A DNA stretch of 64,000 nt from Megamerina dolium (Eukaryota > Arthropoda > Insecta > Diptera > Megamerinidae): the NCBI GenBank assembly GCA_963854835.1, contig OY978526.1, positions 24,024,334-24,088,333 on the forward strand, read 5' to 3'. Position numbers and translations under genes: made by a program. Position 1 is the stretch's first letter, and the number at the start of each line of letters is the position of its first letter. Below the pieces are notes generated by a model that was not told the DNA's origin, made no database searches, and was given only the letters and a program-made list of their open reading frames with translations. Below, one piece after another: positions 48,241 to 60,660 of this stretch.

Positions 48241-49560
48241 AGTTGGCCTTCGGGGCCGACAAATATCGTAAGTATGGTTCAATTCAACAAATTATACCAA
48301 TCCTCTGAGAACTTCTTTTGAAAACTGGTCCAAAATTCTAATTTTTCATAACTTTGCGAAAAATTGTTGGTTCTTAGCTCTTTCATTAAAAATGGGCCTT
48401 CAGGAGGAAACTTGAAATTTTGAACACATCCATTTCGTATATCATTAGCGGATTGGTAGAGTTTTGTCAAAATCGGATGAAGAAGATCAAATTATTATTT
48501 TTTTGTTTATTGTCCTCAGCTGCATCGGATCTGATTTCTTAGGGTATTAGCATTTTTAAGGCAGTTTTGATGAAATTCTCGATTGATCGAGTTCCTTGGA
48601 GCCAACTATGGTTTGTTAAAAAAAAAAATGCGTCTCGAACTTAAAATGAGAAAACTTTTTCAGAAATTCCAGTTTTGGATCACTGGTGAAATCGAGATCG
48701 TCAATTATTTCATTTTTTAATGCATTAAGTTTTGTTAACAGATTAATCTCTTGAGTAGATATTCTTCTATGGAATCATTTTGAAACAAAAAAAAAGCTTA
48801 AATCGAGGCACATAATCCAAAAATATGGTTACATAAACAAACATGAACTATATTTAGACGTTTGATATAAAGCGAAGTGTCACCTTTTGGCACCCACTTG
48901 TTAAACACCCAGTAAGAGGAAAGTGATGTTTGTATTAGTTGCATCACTTTTCAAATACAAAAAGGGATTATCCAAATTTGTTTATAATTTTAGTACGATT
49001 ATCAATTTGATTTTCTTCTCGTGAGTATAATTTACTTTTGACAAATCTACGATTTTGTATGGGAGCCGCATTAAGTAGTGGGTGTGGTTCACCAATTCGA
49101 GTATTTTGCAGAATCATCGCCATCTTTAATAGTAATCTACGTCTCAAATATGATTATCTTGAAGTTGAACTATTTCCTAAATTGCGGTGGTTTGAAAATT
49201 TAAGATAACTCCGGTATTTCGTATTATTGTATATTAATACGTTAAACAGTAGGCATGGTTTTGTGGCTTCTCAGGAGTTTCTTACAAGCATCAATATTAA
49301 ACATCGTGCTAAATATGGACGTCTTAAGTTAAAGACGACTGAAGTTATGGTGGTTTAAACATAAAACAAATTCCGGGGCTTTGTGTAGGAATTATATAAA
49401 GTAGATTCATATTACGACTTTGTGTTGAAGCTACATTAAACAATGGGTGTGCCTTGCCCAATTATCGTAAATCTAATTATTACTTACTTGAATATGGTTG
49501 TTCTAGATAGAAGAATACCGTGGCAGTTGAATGATCATGTCTACTATCAATTCTGTCAGT
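48241..49560. other. Mosaic of unit-1 fragments, no gene
   Basis: 48,415-48,610 matches 25,150-25,265 joined to 26,560-26,700, without the DINE-like element. 48,960-49,560 is a decayed DINE-like fragment. 49,225-49,560 matches 20,710-21,000. Confidence 0.55.
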
Positions 49561-50397
49561 ACATTTGGAGATAGGTCACGTATGCATATTTCAACAAAAA
49601 TTTATAAATATAAAATTTCTAAATAGTTTTATTGATCTAATTTTATCATAATTTCGTAAGTGAGGATTTTTTGTGCACAAATGTTTGAATTGACTTGGCA
49701 ACACCACCAGTCTCACAATATCAAACATATATATTTTATAAAAACGTTTTAATAAAATGATGAACACAGATCGTACGTTAAAGAATGGAAAAGAAAAATC
49801 GTCACAAAAAGTTAAAGATTAGCAATGCTATGTTTCCCCTCGACTAAAGCATACCCTTACACTGTTGAAATTTCTAGTGTTTTCAATTAATCTAAGTATA
49901 TTATTAGTTTATAATAATAATAGCAATATCAATACTGATAATATGTGATATTTATAATTTACATAAATATGTAATAATTCTAGAGTCCTTAAAGTACATG
50001 TGAATATACATTTTAAAACAATATTTTGTACACAGAATGAAACAAATCGACAGTTTTATATAAAACTTTAAAGTAAACAAGTAAACACAAAGGCACTGAA
50101 CTTAACATATGTTTACATTTACAGGTATCTCACACAAGTATAAACATTTGAGAGCACTCCAAACAAATTTCTTTTTCAAATCGGTTCTTGCATGTCCATC
50201 TAACTAATAATATTGCTTTAAATATAAGGTTAATCATATTGATTGTAATTTGCCAAGGAGCTGTGAGCCATTAGGTGCCATCCTAGTCCTTGAATATGTT
50301 GTTAATGAGTTGCGATCAAATCAAAAAAATGTTCATCAGCGGTTACCTTCATATTATCGGTGGAAGTCAATGGTGCAATCCACGTCCTTGATATATA
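49561..50397. other. 3' flank of gene M3
   Basis: Shared with the downstream flanks of D and F. No gene seen. Confidence 0.55.
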
Positions 50398-51247
50398 TTA
50401 CTTTGAAGCACGCTGTACCCGTAAATCCAGTACGTAGGAATGTGATGGGTGTCCTAAATCGGGAGAAACACAAACAGCTGTATGGGTCGTCATTGATTCA
50501 CGTTTTGCAGCAGAATCTTGGATACTCTCTGAGGTAGCCAATGGTATAGTGTGTATTAATCCAGGTTCTTGCGATAAAGTACGTCGATGCATACGTAAAT
50601 CTAGTGCGAATGATGGTGATGGTGATGTGGACCTGAAACGTTCTTGCAGATCTCCATTTATGGATTCGATATTGTTGGAAACTTTCTCCATAGCGATATG
50701 TTGGAGACTTTCGTTAGTTCCCAATGGTGCAGCTGGTAGTAACACTGGTACTTGTGATGTATTAGATTGTTGTGTAGAATTATGTGAATCCAGTGCATAT
50801 GTTGATCCTTTTAGTTCAGAATTATTAGGGAATGTCATCAAAGTGTTACCTTGTGTATGATGCTTACTCTGCATTCCAACTTCAAAACACCTTTTTAAAC
50901 GACATGATCGACACTTTTTAGATCTTTAATATCAATTATACAATCACCTGGAATAATCCCAGTGCATTTGTAGGGTTTTCTCCATATTATGTGACGCCTG
51001 AAAAATTCTCCACAAGGATGGCATGTATAAACACCATAGTGCAGTCCTGCGGTGTGATCTTGGCAAACCCGACAGAAAGTGCCGGATAAAATTGAACCTA
51101 AAGAGAATGAGCACGGTTTTTTGAGTCCACAGATGTGTAAAAACTATAATATCGTTTGCCGAGTGTAAGAGATTTTATCGCATAACGGTAATACTTACTT
51201 GACGGCGATAATTGTGGTGTGTTATAATTTTTATCTGAATTCTGCAT
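50398..51247 (-). pseudogene. Gene M3: single-DBD receptor with a 1-nt frameshift and a coding intron remnant
   Basis: Model: ATG exon 51247-51199 (49 nt), exon from 51097 after CTTTAG. Finger 1 is complete, P-box CHPCGEFFRR; C-x7-C begins finger 2. At about 50,920 one nucleotide is missing (summed length 749 nt), which ends the frame before the last cysteines. Beyond it the original frame reads MQSKHHTQ, then what is intron in the paralogs (GTAACACTTTG...ACTAAAAG) is read as GNTLMTFPNNSELKG, then the usual repeat tail to RVQRASK. One or two DBD exons have therefore been deleted and an intron made coding. There is no LBD. Confidence 0.7.
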
Positions 51248-51379
51248 CTTGCGGCGAAATTTCTTTTACTAGTTTAGTCTCACACAGAGAGACAGCGTAG
51301 TTTTCGTTGTACCTTCAGATTTATGAAAGAACTACTCGTCAATTGTTAGGGTCGGCAGTGATTGAAAATCTCGCAAAAT

Positions 51380-52206
51380 TCAAAAATCCGGTGTAGCAAT
51401 GTTGAAAGAATACCCAGCAGCAGTATCTTGGGTACTCTCGACAGTAGTCGATTGTGAGGATCCGAGATTTTGCGCTCTATAATATTGCTGTGCAGCCTGT
51501 GAATCCAGTGAGTGCAGTGGTTGTATGTATCCGTAATCCATCGGAACATGGGGAGCTTCAGGAGCTGGCATTGATTCAAGTTCTTGCAATGCTGCAAATA
51601 TATATTCGACACCGTTAGAAGTGCTCCTGGCAGCGGAATCTTGGACGCTCTCTCTTGTTGTCGTTTGTGGTGCATTTGGAAGTGTACCATCAGTGGTATC
51701 TTGGATACTATCGCTTGTCGCCAATAATACTGTTGGTGGTACTACAGGCACATACGTTGGTGGTACTGATGTGAAATCAACAGGGGTATGAGGAGCTGCA
51801 GGAATCGGCATTGATTTAGCGTTTCTTTTCATGCCGACTTCAAAACACCTTTTTAAACGACATCCTGGACATTGTTTACGTGATGTGCTATCAATTATAC
51901 ATTCACCTCGAAAGTTCCCAGTGCATTCGTAGATTTTTCTCGATACTAGGTAACGCTTGAAAAAGTATCTACAAGGATAGCATGTATAAACACCATAGTG
52001 CAGTCCTGTGGATCGATCTTGACAAACCTGACAGATGGTGTCGGATAAAATTGGACCTAAAAAGGATAAGCACCATTTTTAGATTCCGCAGATATGTAGA
52101 AATTATGATATCGTTCATCGAGTGTAATAGATATTATTGCATAACGGTAACACTTACTTGACATCGTTAATTGTGATATGTTTTCATTTTTAACTGAATT
52201 CTGCAT
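51380..52206 (-). CDS. Gene M4: intact single-DBD, LBD-less receptor
   Basis: Model: exons 52206-52158 (49 nt) and 52056-51380 (677 nt), intron 101 bp, phase 1; 241 aa. The DBD has all eight cysteines (CQVC, CYPC, C-x7-C, CPGC) with P-box CYPCRYFFKR. The tail has VPPTYVPVVPPTVLLATSDSIQDTT and further ESVQDSA and ESTQDTAAG repeats, ending ATPDF at the same TGA as gene A. Behind the stop, 51,350-51,291 holds only a scrap of the LBD end (LTIDE then FFHK), so the rest was deleted. It lies 132 bp upstream of M3's ATG exon. An exon-A-type DBD is fused to the exon-C-type tail. Confidence 0.78.
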
Positions 52207-53320
52207 TGTGTGGCGATTGTGATTTTATGTTAATTAATTTAGTTGTCCACTATATTAACTCTTGCTCAAGTCAATTAATTATAATTATTAAATTATATTA
52301 GAATTAAAAACGATAATATTGATAAGCACTATGACAAAATTCGATAACAAGTGTAGAAAGAATTTGCAATTAACATCGGCTTTAACATCGGCTCCTTATT
52401 GTGTTGGGCCCATAACAAGGGAAACGCTGTTAACAAAGAGATAGAGAGAAAGAAACAACTGATTTAAACATTTGCTTCGATTGGCTCTTTACCGTTCTTT
52501 TTCGTTAACTTTTTACTGTTATTCCTCGTACTAAACTTGTGTACATTGTAAAACGGAGGACCATATCCCATCAATATTGACGAATATTGACAGAGAATTA
52601 TATATAATGATTCGATTTTTATCCCACAATAAGATTTCTAGAAAATATGAATGTGGTTTGTAGCGTAAAGTTTGGTGTATCAACCAACAACAACCATAAA
52701 TATCGCGCTATTAAAAAATTACGCGATATCTCACGTATAAAATTCACTTATTTATTTGAAATGAAGTGAAGTGAAGTGAAGTGAAGTGAAGAGGTGGGAA
52801 GGACAAGAACCAGGGTACTCAGTCAAACTTCCATTGTACCCAAACCCAAAAACGGAAAAGAAAATTAATGGAAAGGGGAGATAAAAAGAAGAACAATCAA
52901 ACTTTTGAAGCTTCTTGATTTTGCAAGAGTTGATCTGAAAAACATAAATATATCAGCTCCCACAAGAGTTTTGTCTGTTTCGGAAATTTCCTTGTGTGTA
53001 ATATGACTCTTGTGCCTAAGTTTCTCAATTAATCGAATCTGATGGTGAAATTATGAAGATTAGAATAAATTCACTAAATATTAGTCGTCACAACATGGTA
53101 TAATATGTCCCATGGGGATCAGGGAATAGGAATCGGAACACTCGGCCGATGGATTTGTTAAAAAAGAAAAATAATAATATATAAATATTTAAAAATCATT
53201 CATTAAATGTTTTTCCTTATACATATTTTTCATCTAATGGCCCTCCTTGCATAAAATCCTGTCTACGCCACTGACGTCTCCCATTGATTAAACTTGCATA
53301 AAAAACGAAACTGTATGATT
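52207..53320 (-). promoter_or_regulatory. Upstream block of gene M4
   Basis: Copy of 29,134-30,300. The core-promoter part is damaged: the segment with ATCATCATTCG is missing near 52,370-52,390. The CACTT microsatellite and terminal CTCCCACAAGAGTTTTG are kept at about 52,760-52,975. Confidence 0.5.
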
Positions 53321-53329
53321 TTTAGTTAG

Positions 53330-53935
53330 AACCAACCTTCGAAAGATACGTGCATAAATTTGACAGCTGTCGGAAAATTGGTTCGAGGGACATACTAAAT
53401 TGTGAGTAATTTCGTGTGTTAACGAAGCATTGCCTTTTAGCGAAAGAAAATTTTCTTGAAGCTAAGGATTGGCTTGATAAACATTATTCGGGCTTTGCAC
53501 CGAAAAAATCAACCGTTGAGAAGTAGTTTGCAAAATTTAGACGAGGCGAAATGACCGTTGGCTGTTACCAATGAAAAAATCCAAAAAAAATTACAAAATA
53601 ATTTTAAGTTATCGTAAAATGAAACTAATCGACTCTAAGGATATCAAATGAACGTGTTGCATGAATATTTGAACTTCTGAAAGCATGATGTCACGCGCCC
53701 TCACAATCGATCAAAAGTAAGAACATGTTGATGCTTCCGAGTAATATTTAACGATGAAACATGGCTGCGCTACTACACTCCAGAGTTCAATCGACAGTCA
53801 GCCGAGGCCTATTTTGAGGCTAACTATAGTACATCGAATTGTATGTCCACTGTAGTAGTTGTATCGCCCTCGAAGGCAACTATATTGACTAATAAAATGG
53901 AATTTTACTAAAAAAGGGTGTTTTATTTTTATTTC
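53330..53935 (+). mobile_element. Mariner relic, internally deleted
   Basis: N-terminal KHYSGFAPKKSTVEK near 53,490, RRGEMTVG, then SEYYLTMKH-like and, in frame, FNDETWLRYYTPEFNRQSAEAYFEA (read in two pieces) near 53,745-53,820, which includes the first catalytic Asp block of mariner transposases. The rest of the catalytic core is deleted. It keeps more sequence than its unit-1 copy at 30.3 kb. Confidence 0.65.
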
Positions 53936-55739
53936 AATTGTTAGCTATAGAAAAATCGAGATTCTAAGATATTCTAAGGCAAGTAAAATTATCAAGAAGA
54001 CGTACCCCCAATGGGGTACTATAAATATTTTTTTTTAATTTTTGTTAAATGATGTAAAGGCATTGCAAAATAATGTTAAAACCTTCAATATTCAGAAATC
54101 CTCTCAGAAGAATATGAACATTGAAACTGAAGGAATATTCAAATACCACTTTGTCAAATGTTATTCGGTTTTAAGTTGCGAAACATAATCTGTGTGTCGA
54201 TATCTAGCTGCAATAAAATGATAACAAATTCTGATAGACATTTATTACGATTTTCATAAGAAATTCCTCTATTCAATGGGCTCACTTTACCTTCACACAA
54301 TTTCAGCTCTAGATTATCTAAAATATATGTACTTACCTGCCAATAATTATTATGAATGAATATTTTCTATTGGCCACAATACACACACGGCATTGATATT
54401 TTGCCAACACAATTTTATCAGTTTATATTACCAATTTTGGTTTTTCCGCTAATTTGTCTGAGCTCGTGTATTTGTAGCTCGTAAAATGGATTACCTTAAA
54501 GTAGCAGATGGTAATTCTCTTTGTCAGTCATCGTACATATGGTAGCTATGCAACCGCAGGCAATAAAACCAGACGCCTGTGCTAATGTCGAAGGAACAAT
54601 GCAATACAATTGTATACTCGTAGTTGTTGTCCGTAATTCTACAGCGTGTAATTTAAATAGGAAATCTGCCATTGTGCTGACTTCTTGTATTGAAGAAGCT
54701 ACTGAAGAACAATATGTCAAAGTAAAGAATTGGTGCTAGAAGATCGTTATTATTGATATTGCTGGAATATCAACATTAGGGTTATTCATTTTTATGCGAT
54801 ATTTTCTTCTGAAAATCTGATAATTTATAGAAAACAAGAAATTATGCAGTTTGAAAAAAATTCGAAGTTATAAGTTCCCATATAAATAACACGGGAATCA
54901 CTTCTATACAATTTCGAATCGACTTTTCGATATTAAAAAATTTTGTTTAGAAAATATTAGTGCGCAGCTCTTGTAGGGCATGAAAATTGCCACCAAAAAT
55001 TTTTCCATTGAGCAAATGCCGTCCGACAATACAAAGGAAGAGCAAAAACTTCTGTTTGCTACAGTGCAAGTATGAACGAAGTCGAAAACAACGCCATATG
55101 GGGCTGGAATTTAAATTGGAAATTTAATTCTATAGTAATTATTGATTAAAATTTATATATATTCACTAAATTTAAGAGTAATTCTGGAAATAAAAAATTT
55201 AATAGCTTCTTAGTATTTATTATATATTAATTTCTAATATCATAATAATCAATTTCAACTTTTTGGATCAAATTTTATCCCCTACAAAGCTATACACTCA
55301 TTTTTCAAAACCGACAAATCGAATTGAAACCGAAAAAGAAACAATATCTCATTTTATTCATATTGGAAATCGAATTTTAAAAAGAGCTAAACCTCTAATA
55401 TATTTGGAATTATTTTTGAAACGACATATTGTTGTATTTTCTATAAAGTATCCGATTTTCAAGTAGCACAGAGAAAAAAAATGAAACACCCTAATATACC
55501 GACAGTTTAAATATTGCACAAGATTAGTAAATACTAGTAACTAATATAAAAGGACAATATAACATAATTACAGCTAACTAATACTACCACTGTAGCAATA
55601 ACAGCAAGATAATGAATGAATGCGCGAGCAATAGTCTAATCAAATTAAAGCACCAAGCGTAGAAATTTTCTAGTGCAGATGTGATTTGTTCTTCTATTTT
55701 CTGTTATCAGGTAAACGAAATGATCCGCTTCGTGAAGAG
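53936..55739. other. 5' flank of gene H'
   Basis: Copy of the H flank. The Jockey-like LINE of unit 1 is almost absent: only about 60 bp of its start (54,118-54,175) remain before the shared flank resumes. From 55,030 on the match to unit 1 is nearly perfect. Confidence 0.5.
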
Positions 55740-55777
55740 TATTTAAGGCGCGACCGGTCGGGACAGGATCATCATTC
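55740..55777 (+). promoter_or_regulatory. Candidate core promoter of gene H'
   Basis: TATTTAAG at 55740-55747 and TCATTC at 55772-55777, same spacing as at gene H. Confidence 0.55.
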
Positions 55778-55903
55778 GTAACTCAGAAGTTAATGTTAAC
55801 GCCTGGTTAGAGCAATTTTACCGATTTCTCAACTCTTCAAAAATAAATTCCATAGTGAAAAATATATAATAATTATACAGAGAAGCCTTGTACAAATTTC
55901 ACT

Positions 55904-57130
55904 ATGTCAAATGCATCAAAGTCCAGTAAGCATCTAAACTATACTAGTGTTCCAAAATGTTTCAAAATTTATTACACAATTACGTTAAGTTCTTCAATAT
56001 CTTCATATTATAAAAAAATGTCAAATTCCCTTTTAGGTCGAGTTTCAAGCGAAATCCCATGTAAGGTTTGTGGAGATTGGAGCTCAGGTAATCACTATGG
56101 CATTCGTACATGTGACGGTTGTTGCAACTTCTTCAAGCGTATGGTACGAAAGGACACATCGGAGGTGTGCTCACTTCAAATTCCTGAAGAGGAAAAAATT
56201 AGCTTGTCTCATATAAAAAAATGTCGACCATGCCGTTTCGCCGGCTGTATAAGAGCCGGCATGGAAAAGAGATTAGTACAGCCAGAGCAGGGGCCACGTA
56301 CACTGAGCAGGCTGCAAAAAGCAGCTAATACAATGTGTATTATGCCGGCTCCTGCATTTGTACATGTGTTTCCTGAATATATGTTGCCGCCAGTTGCAAA
56401 GCAACATTATTACTATACGTCCATTGCACATACGCAAGGATATAGCTCACTACCAACGCCACCATTCGATATCAATGAATATATCAAGGGAACTGCTGCT
56501 GAACTAGTTTACTTCAATATCAATTGGACAAGGGGCATACCCTCATTTGTTGAGCTGCCATTGTCGGATCAGTTGATCCTTTTGGAGGGGTCGTTCAAAG
56601 ACCTTTTCATTTTGTCATTAGCACAGCGTATGATGCCATTGGATATCTCACAACTTCTGTCCGACTATAGGATGGAGAATTTCAATAATTTCAATTTCAA
56701 TTTGAGTAAAGTAGCGTATGAGGTGAGGACTTTGCAGCATGTTCTAAATCAATTATGCTATCTAACATTGGATCACAATGAGTACGATTGCCTACGACGG
56801 ATTGCACTCTTTCGTCGACCGATTACATGTGCTTACTCAGCGTCTGATTCCGATAGTCCCAGCACGAGTAGCTCAACAAGGCAAGGGCTTCTTATTCAAG
56901 CTGTTAAAATAGCCCAACTCCATGAAGAGGCAAACACCGCACTGAAAATATATTCCAATCAGAATAATCGTTATGATAACATCATGACGGTAGCAGCACT
57001 CTCGAATAATGTTTCCGATCTCTCAATTGGAGAATTATTCTTTCGTAAGCAAATCGGTGAACTCAGTATAACAAAACTTGTCTGTGACTTACTCTCGAAG
57101 AATCTTGATTCTAGCAGCACTCTCGAATGA
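55904..57130 (+). CDS. Gene H': second tailless-like receptor with LBD and altered zinc finger 2
   Basis: Model: exon 55904-55925, intron 55926-56036 (111 bp), exon 56037-57130; 371 aa. If the intron is retained, the frame stays open and gives 408 aa, because the intron is a multiple of three and has no stop; in H it is 112 bp. As in H, Glu replaces the second Cys of finger 2. Compared with H I count nine replaced codons (for example P32T, M62I, K67I, Ser to Pro before LDISQLL), four silent changes and a three-codon insertion (QNN). The LBD is complete, with LPLSDQLILLE, LSLAQRMMPLDISQLL and LFFRKQIGELSITKLVCDLL. The C-terminus is again built from the tandem duplication. Confidence 0.85.
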   Translation: MSNASKSSKHLNYTSVPKCFKIYYTITLSSSISSYYKKMSNSLLGRVSSEIPCKVCGDWSSGNHYGIRTCDGCCNFFKRMVRKDTSEVCSLQIPEEEKISLSHIKKCRPCRFAGCIRAGMEKRLVQPEQGPRTLSRLQKAANTMCIMPAPAFVHVFPEYMLPPVAKQHYYYTSIAHTQGYSSLPTPPFDINEYIKGTAAELVYFNINWTRGIPSFVELPLSDQLILLEGSFKDLFILSLAQRMMPLDISQLLSDYRMENFNNFNFNLSKVAYEVRTLQHVLNQLCYLTLDHNEYDCLRRIALFRRPITCAYSASDSDSPSTSSSTRQGLLIQAVKIAQLHEEANTALKIYSNQNNRYDNIMTVAALSNNVSDLSIGELFFRKQIGELSITKLVCDLLSKNLDSSSTLE

Positions 57131-57175
57131 TGTTTCCATCTCTCAATTGGAGAATTATTCTTTCGTAAGCAAATA
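56994..57175 (+). repeat. Tandem duplication across the end of gene H'
   Basis: Same structure as at gene H, so the duplication predates the unit duplication. Confidence 0.75.
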
Positions 57176-57463
57176 AGCAAACGGCATGACAGCATTCAAG
57201 TGGACCTTTGGGTGGTTTCTTTGCCATAACGCCCAAGAAATTAAATCAGCGTGATCCTGAACAATTTCGCATCCCAACTCGCATGAAATCCACAAAATTG
57301 TAAAATCATTCCAAGCCGTCAGCGATTCTGGCGGAGGGCAGACTGTTCCTAACACTGATGTTTTTTTGTTTTCATGAACAGCCTTAAATAAATAGCACAA
57401 TGCCTTGTAACATAAAATAAATATTGTGTTTTTATTTCATTATTACATTTCATTTCATTTCTA

Positions 57464-58084
57464 TCATCGATTTACTATCATTACTATCATTTTGATAGCC
57501 GGTGCAGTCAGTGGTATTGCGCTAGTGGTATCACGGATACTTTCATTGGGCGCCAATGATGCAGCTGCTAGTAACACAGGTAGGTCACAGCTTGGTGGTA
57601 TTGAAGTGAAATCGACAGAAGCATGAGAAGTTCCAGAAAGCAGCATTCGTATAAACACCAAACCTCCTTCCCCCAGCAGTTGCTATCACAAACCTCACAG
57701 CGCTTGTCACATAGAAGCCTAACTAAAAGAGAAAAAGCATGGTTTTCCTTTTTAGGAAATATTGAAGTATGTTGGCACCGTCTTACTTGGTGTACGAGGC
57801 GTATGCTGTATTCCAATGGCAAGACACCTTCTCATACGGCATGATTTACACTTACAAGCTCTACATGCATAACACTATTGTGCACTCCTGTGCAGCGATC
57901 TTGACGAACCGAACAGAGGTTGTCGGATAAAATCGGAGCTAAAAAGAATAATCTGGGTTTTTGAGTACACAGATATGTAAGTATTATGATGCTGTTGGTC
58001 TAGCTGACCAACGATGTTATGTGATGTGATGATGTATGATAGTGTGACGCCGACAATAGTGATATTTATACCTGAGTTCTGCAT
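57464..58084 (-). pseudogene. Two-DBD receptor relic downstream of H'
   Basis: Second copy of the relic at 35.7-36.2 kb, here 72 bp longer. The first DBD exon starts after TTTTTAG near 57,940 and reads LCSVRQDRCTG, with a ligand Cys changed to Arg and a deletion that removes most of both fingers. The tail keeps ASVDFTSIPPS and APNESIRDTT. Not functional as a DBD protein. Confidence 0.65.
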
Positions 58085-58301
58085 GGTGGAGCGAATTTAT
58101 TTTTATTTGTAAATTATATTATTTCTTGCTTAAGAAAATTGGTTATCAGAAAACAATTTAATAAGCGTGTTTAGCAAAGTAATGTTTAACGCTTACATTC
58201 ACATCAGTCCCTCTTAATTACCATCTGATCTAACACTCTTTAATCTTTCGGTCCCACAAAAATAGAAACACTACAACTGTTAACGAAAAACAATAAGGAC
58301 C

Positions 58302-58900
58302 TTACAGTCGGCCAGGGCCATCCGAATTATAGCCTGCATATGTAGATATATATTAAAAAAAATTTTGCTCGAATATCCATCTTTTTCTTTTATTTCAACT
58401 ACTTTGTATAGGAGCTACATTAGGATGTAGGTAGAAGTAGTAAGAATTAGGCTCTCCAGTTTTTGAGGGACAATTTTTGCATTACTACTAATCTACACCC
58501 GAAATATGGTTGACTTACACGAAGTACTTGTAAGTTATGGGGGTTTTAAAAGGAATAATTTAAAGGAGATTTTTAAGATAATTCCGTCGCTTAGTATGGG
58601 AGCTATATAAAAAGTGGGCATGGCTTACCTCTAAATGTAAATAATTTTACAATATTAATCCATACCTTAAACTATGTATGGGATCCCCAATAAAATGGCA
58701 TGCTGATTTTTTTCCAGATTATTTCCGACTACCATATTAACCTAATTGTTAATTATGAGTGTTCTAGAGAGAAGATTGCAAAAGTTACAGCTATTTCAAT
58801 TTAAAAGGAGGACAGACATTTTGTATGGGAGCTCCTATAAAAAGTAGGCGTGGGTCACCCATTTCTGGCAAGGTTATGAAGTAGTATAATGTGACTCTTG
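58302..58900 (-). mobile_element. DINE-1-like Helitron, truncated
   Basis: The hairpin-side end is at about 58,303 (CAGTCGGCCAGGGCCATCC, ATAGCCTGCATATG); GTGGGCATGGC is at about 58,613. It breaks off near 58,895. Confidence 0.55.
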
Positions 58901-59099
58901 TAGTATATAACGCTGCTATCGATGTTGTTGGTATACTCTTACCTATATATTAGATGAGAGGAAGCGGATACACGCGATTGTGTTCCAGCTCTGGCTCGCC
59001 GCAAGTGGGGTGGGAACTTTTCCTCCTTTCACCTTGTTAATGTAGCAAACATAGTAAAAACAAATTCGCGTGTAGCGAGAAGAGGAAGCTTAGAAAAAA

Positions 59100-60117
59100 A
59101 ATGGCTTTACAATCCGCTGGGGCCGACCAAATTATACCCTGCATGTGTAGAGCTATATATAAAAAGTTTGCTGTATATCAATCCTTTTCTTCCACAACTT
59201 TGTATAGGAGCTACATTAAGAACCAGGCTACCTCACCAATTTTTAAGGAACAATTTCTGGCTATAAATACTATAAACTACCTAGGTTGCAATGGGTTGAC
59301 TTAGGCGTATTATTTAATAAGTTATGGATGTTTTAATGTTTAAGATAAATCTGAGACTTTGTACGGAAGCTATATAAAAAGTGGGCGTGGAAGTCAATTT
59401 CCTGTGAGTCTAGTTGCTTTTACAATACTAATCCATACCTTAAATCTCGTTATTCTACGCTAAATGGTTTGTAAGTTATGAAGCTTAAAAGTTTTAATTT
59501 AATTCCCTCGACTTTGTATGGGAGACCCATGAAAGAGTGGGCGTGGCACACGGATTTTCTGCCATATTATTTTCGACCATATTATTAATCTAAGTGTCAA
59601 TTATGGTTATTCTACACAGAAGATTGTAGAAGTTACAGCTGTTTCAATTTAAAAGAAGTACAGACACTTTGAATGGGAGCTACGCTAAAAAGTAGGCGTG
59701 GCTCACCCATGGCGAGGTTATATAGTGGTATAATATAACTCTATGTGCCAAATATTGTTGTCCCAAGTGGTATATTATGTGAGTTATAGCAAGTTAAAGA
59801 TTTTGAAAATTCCGAGGTTAGTCGCTTTGAATGCTTGGTGTGGGCGTGGCCCCTCCCCTCCGTACCCTTGGATCAAAGGTTACTTGTGCCAAATTTCGTC
59901 AAAATAGCTCAATATTTACTCAAGTTATCGTGCGAACCAGCCAAGTGACAGACAGACGGACGGACGGATGGACGGACGGACATCGTTAAATCGAAAATTT
60001 AAGCGACGCTGATCACGAATATATATTTATATCGATATCTCCGGAGATTCCTTCAAGTGGTCACAAACATCTGACAGAAATGAATATACCTTGCATATTG
60101 CATTATGCAGGATATAA
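59100..60117 (-). mobile_element. DINE-1-like Helitron, near full length
   Basis: It runs from CCGCTGGGGCCGACCAAATTATACCC (read in two pieces) near 59,115 to GCATTATGCAGGATATA at 60,101-60,117, with GACGGACGGACGGATGG near 59,955 and GTGGGCGTGGC segments. Confidence 0.65.
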
Positions 60118-60436
60118 AAATATGGAGCTAGAGAGAGACAGAGAGAGATAGAAAGTTGGCAATAATTGCAACGTTAGAAAATTAAATGGTTCACAAAGTC
60201 AGCAATAGTGTGTGGCATGTCGTGGTTGCAAGATGGTGTTGCAACTTATGTGCCCTCCCTTCCGTGATCCTTATGTCCTCGTGCAAAATAACTGTTTCGT
60301 GGATCCCTCCGACATCTCTACACCCCAATCGTTTAGAGATGCATTGAACGATATGTATTAACACAAACACAAGTAAAATAATTGAACAAAAACAACAAAA
60401 AAATATAGAAAACGAAAAGGAGATCACTTTTGATTC
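60118..60436. other. Unassigned stretch
   Basis: A 78-codon minus-strand frame begins with a hydrophobic stretch, but shows no recognised family or splice context. I do not call it a gene. Confidence 0.3.
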
Positions 60437-60544
<108 letters not shown>

Positions 60545-60660
60545 GGGTCCGGCACTAGAAGTGTAACCAATTAAAAAGGCCATAAATTCAGTTTGGAAAA
60601 TTACTTTTACTCAATTCAAAGTACAAAATGTGTAAAAATAATACAAAATTCAGAATTAAT

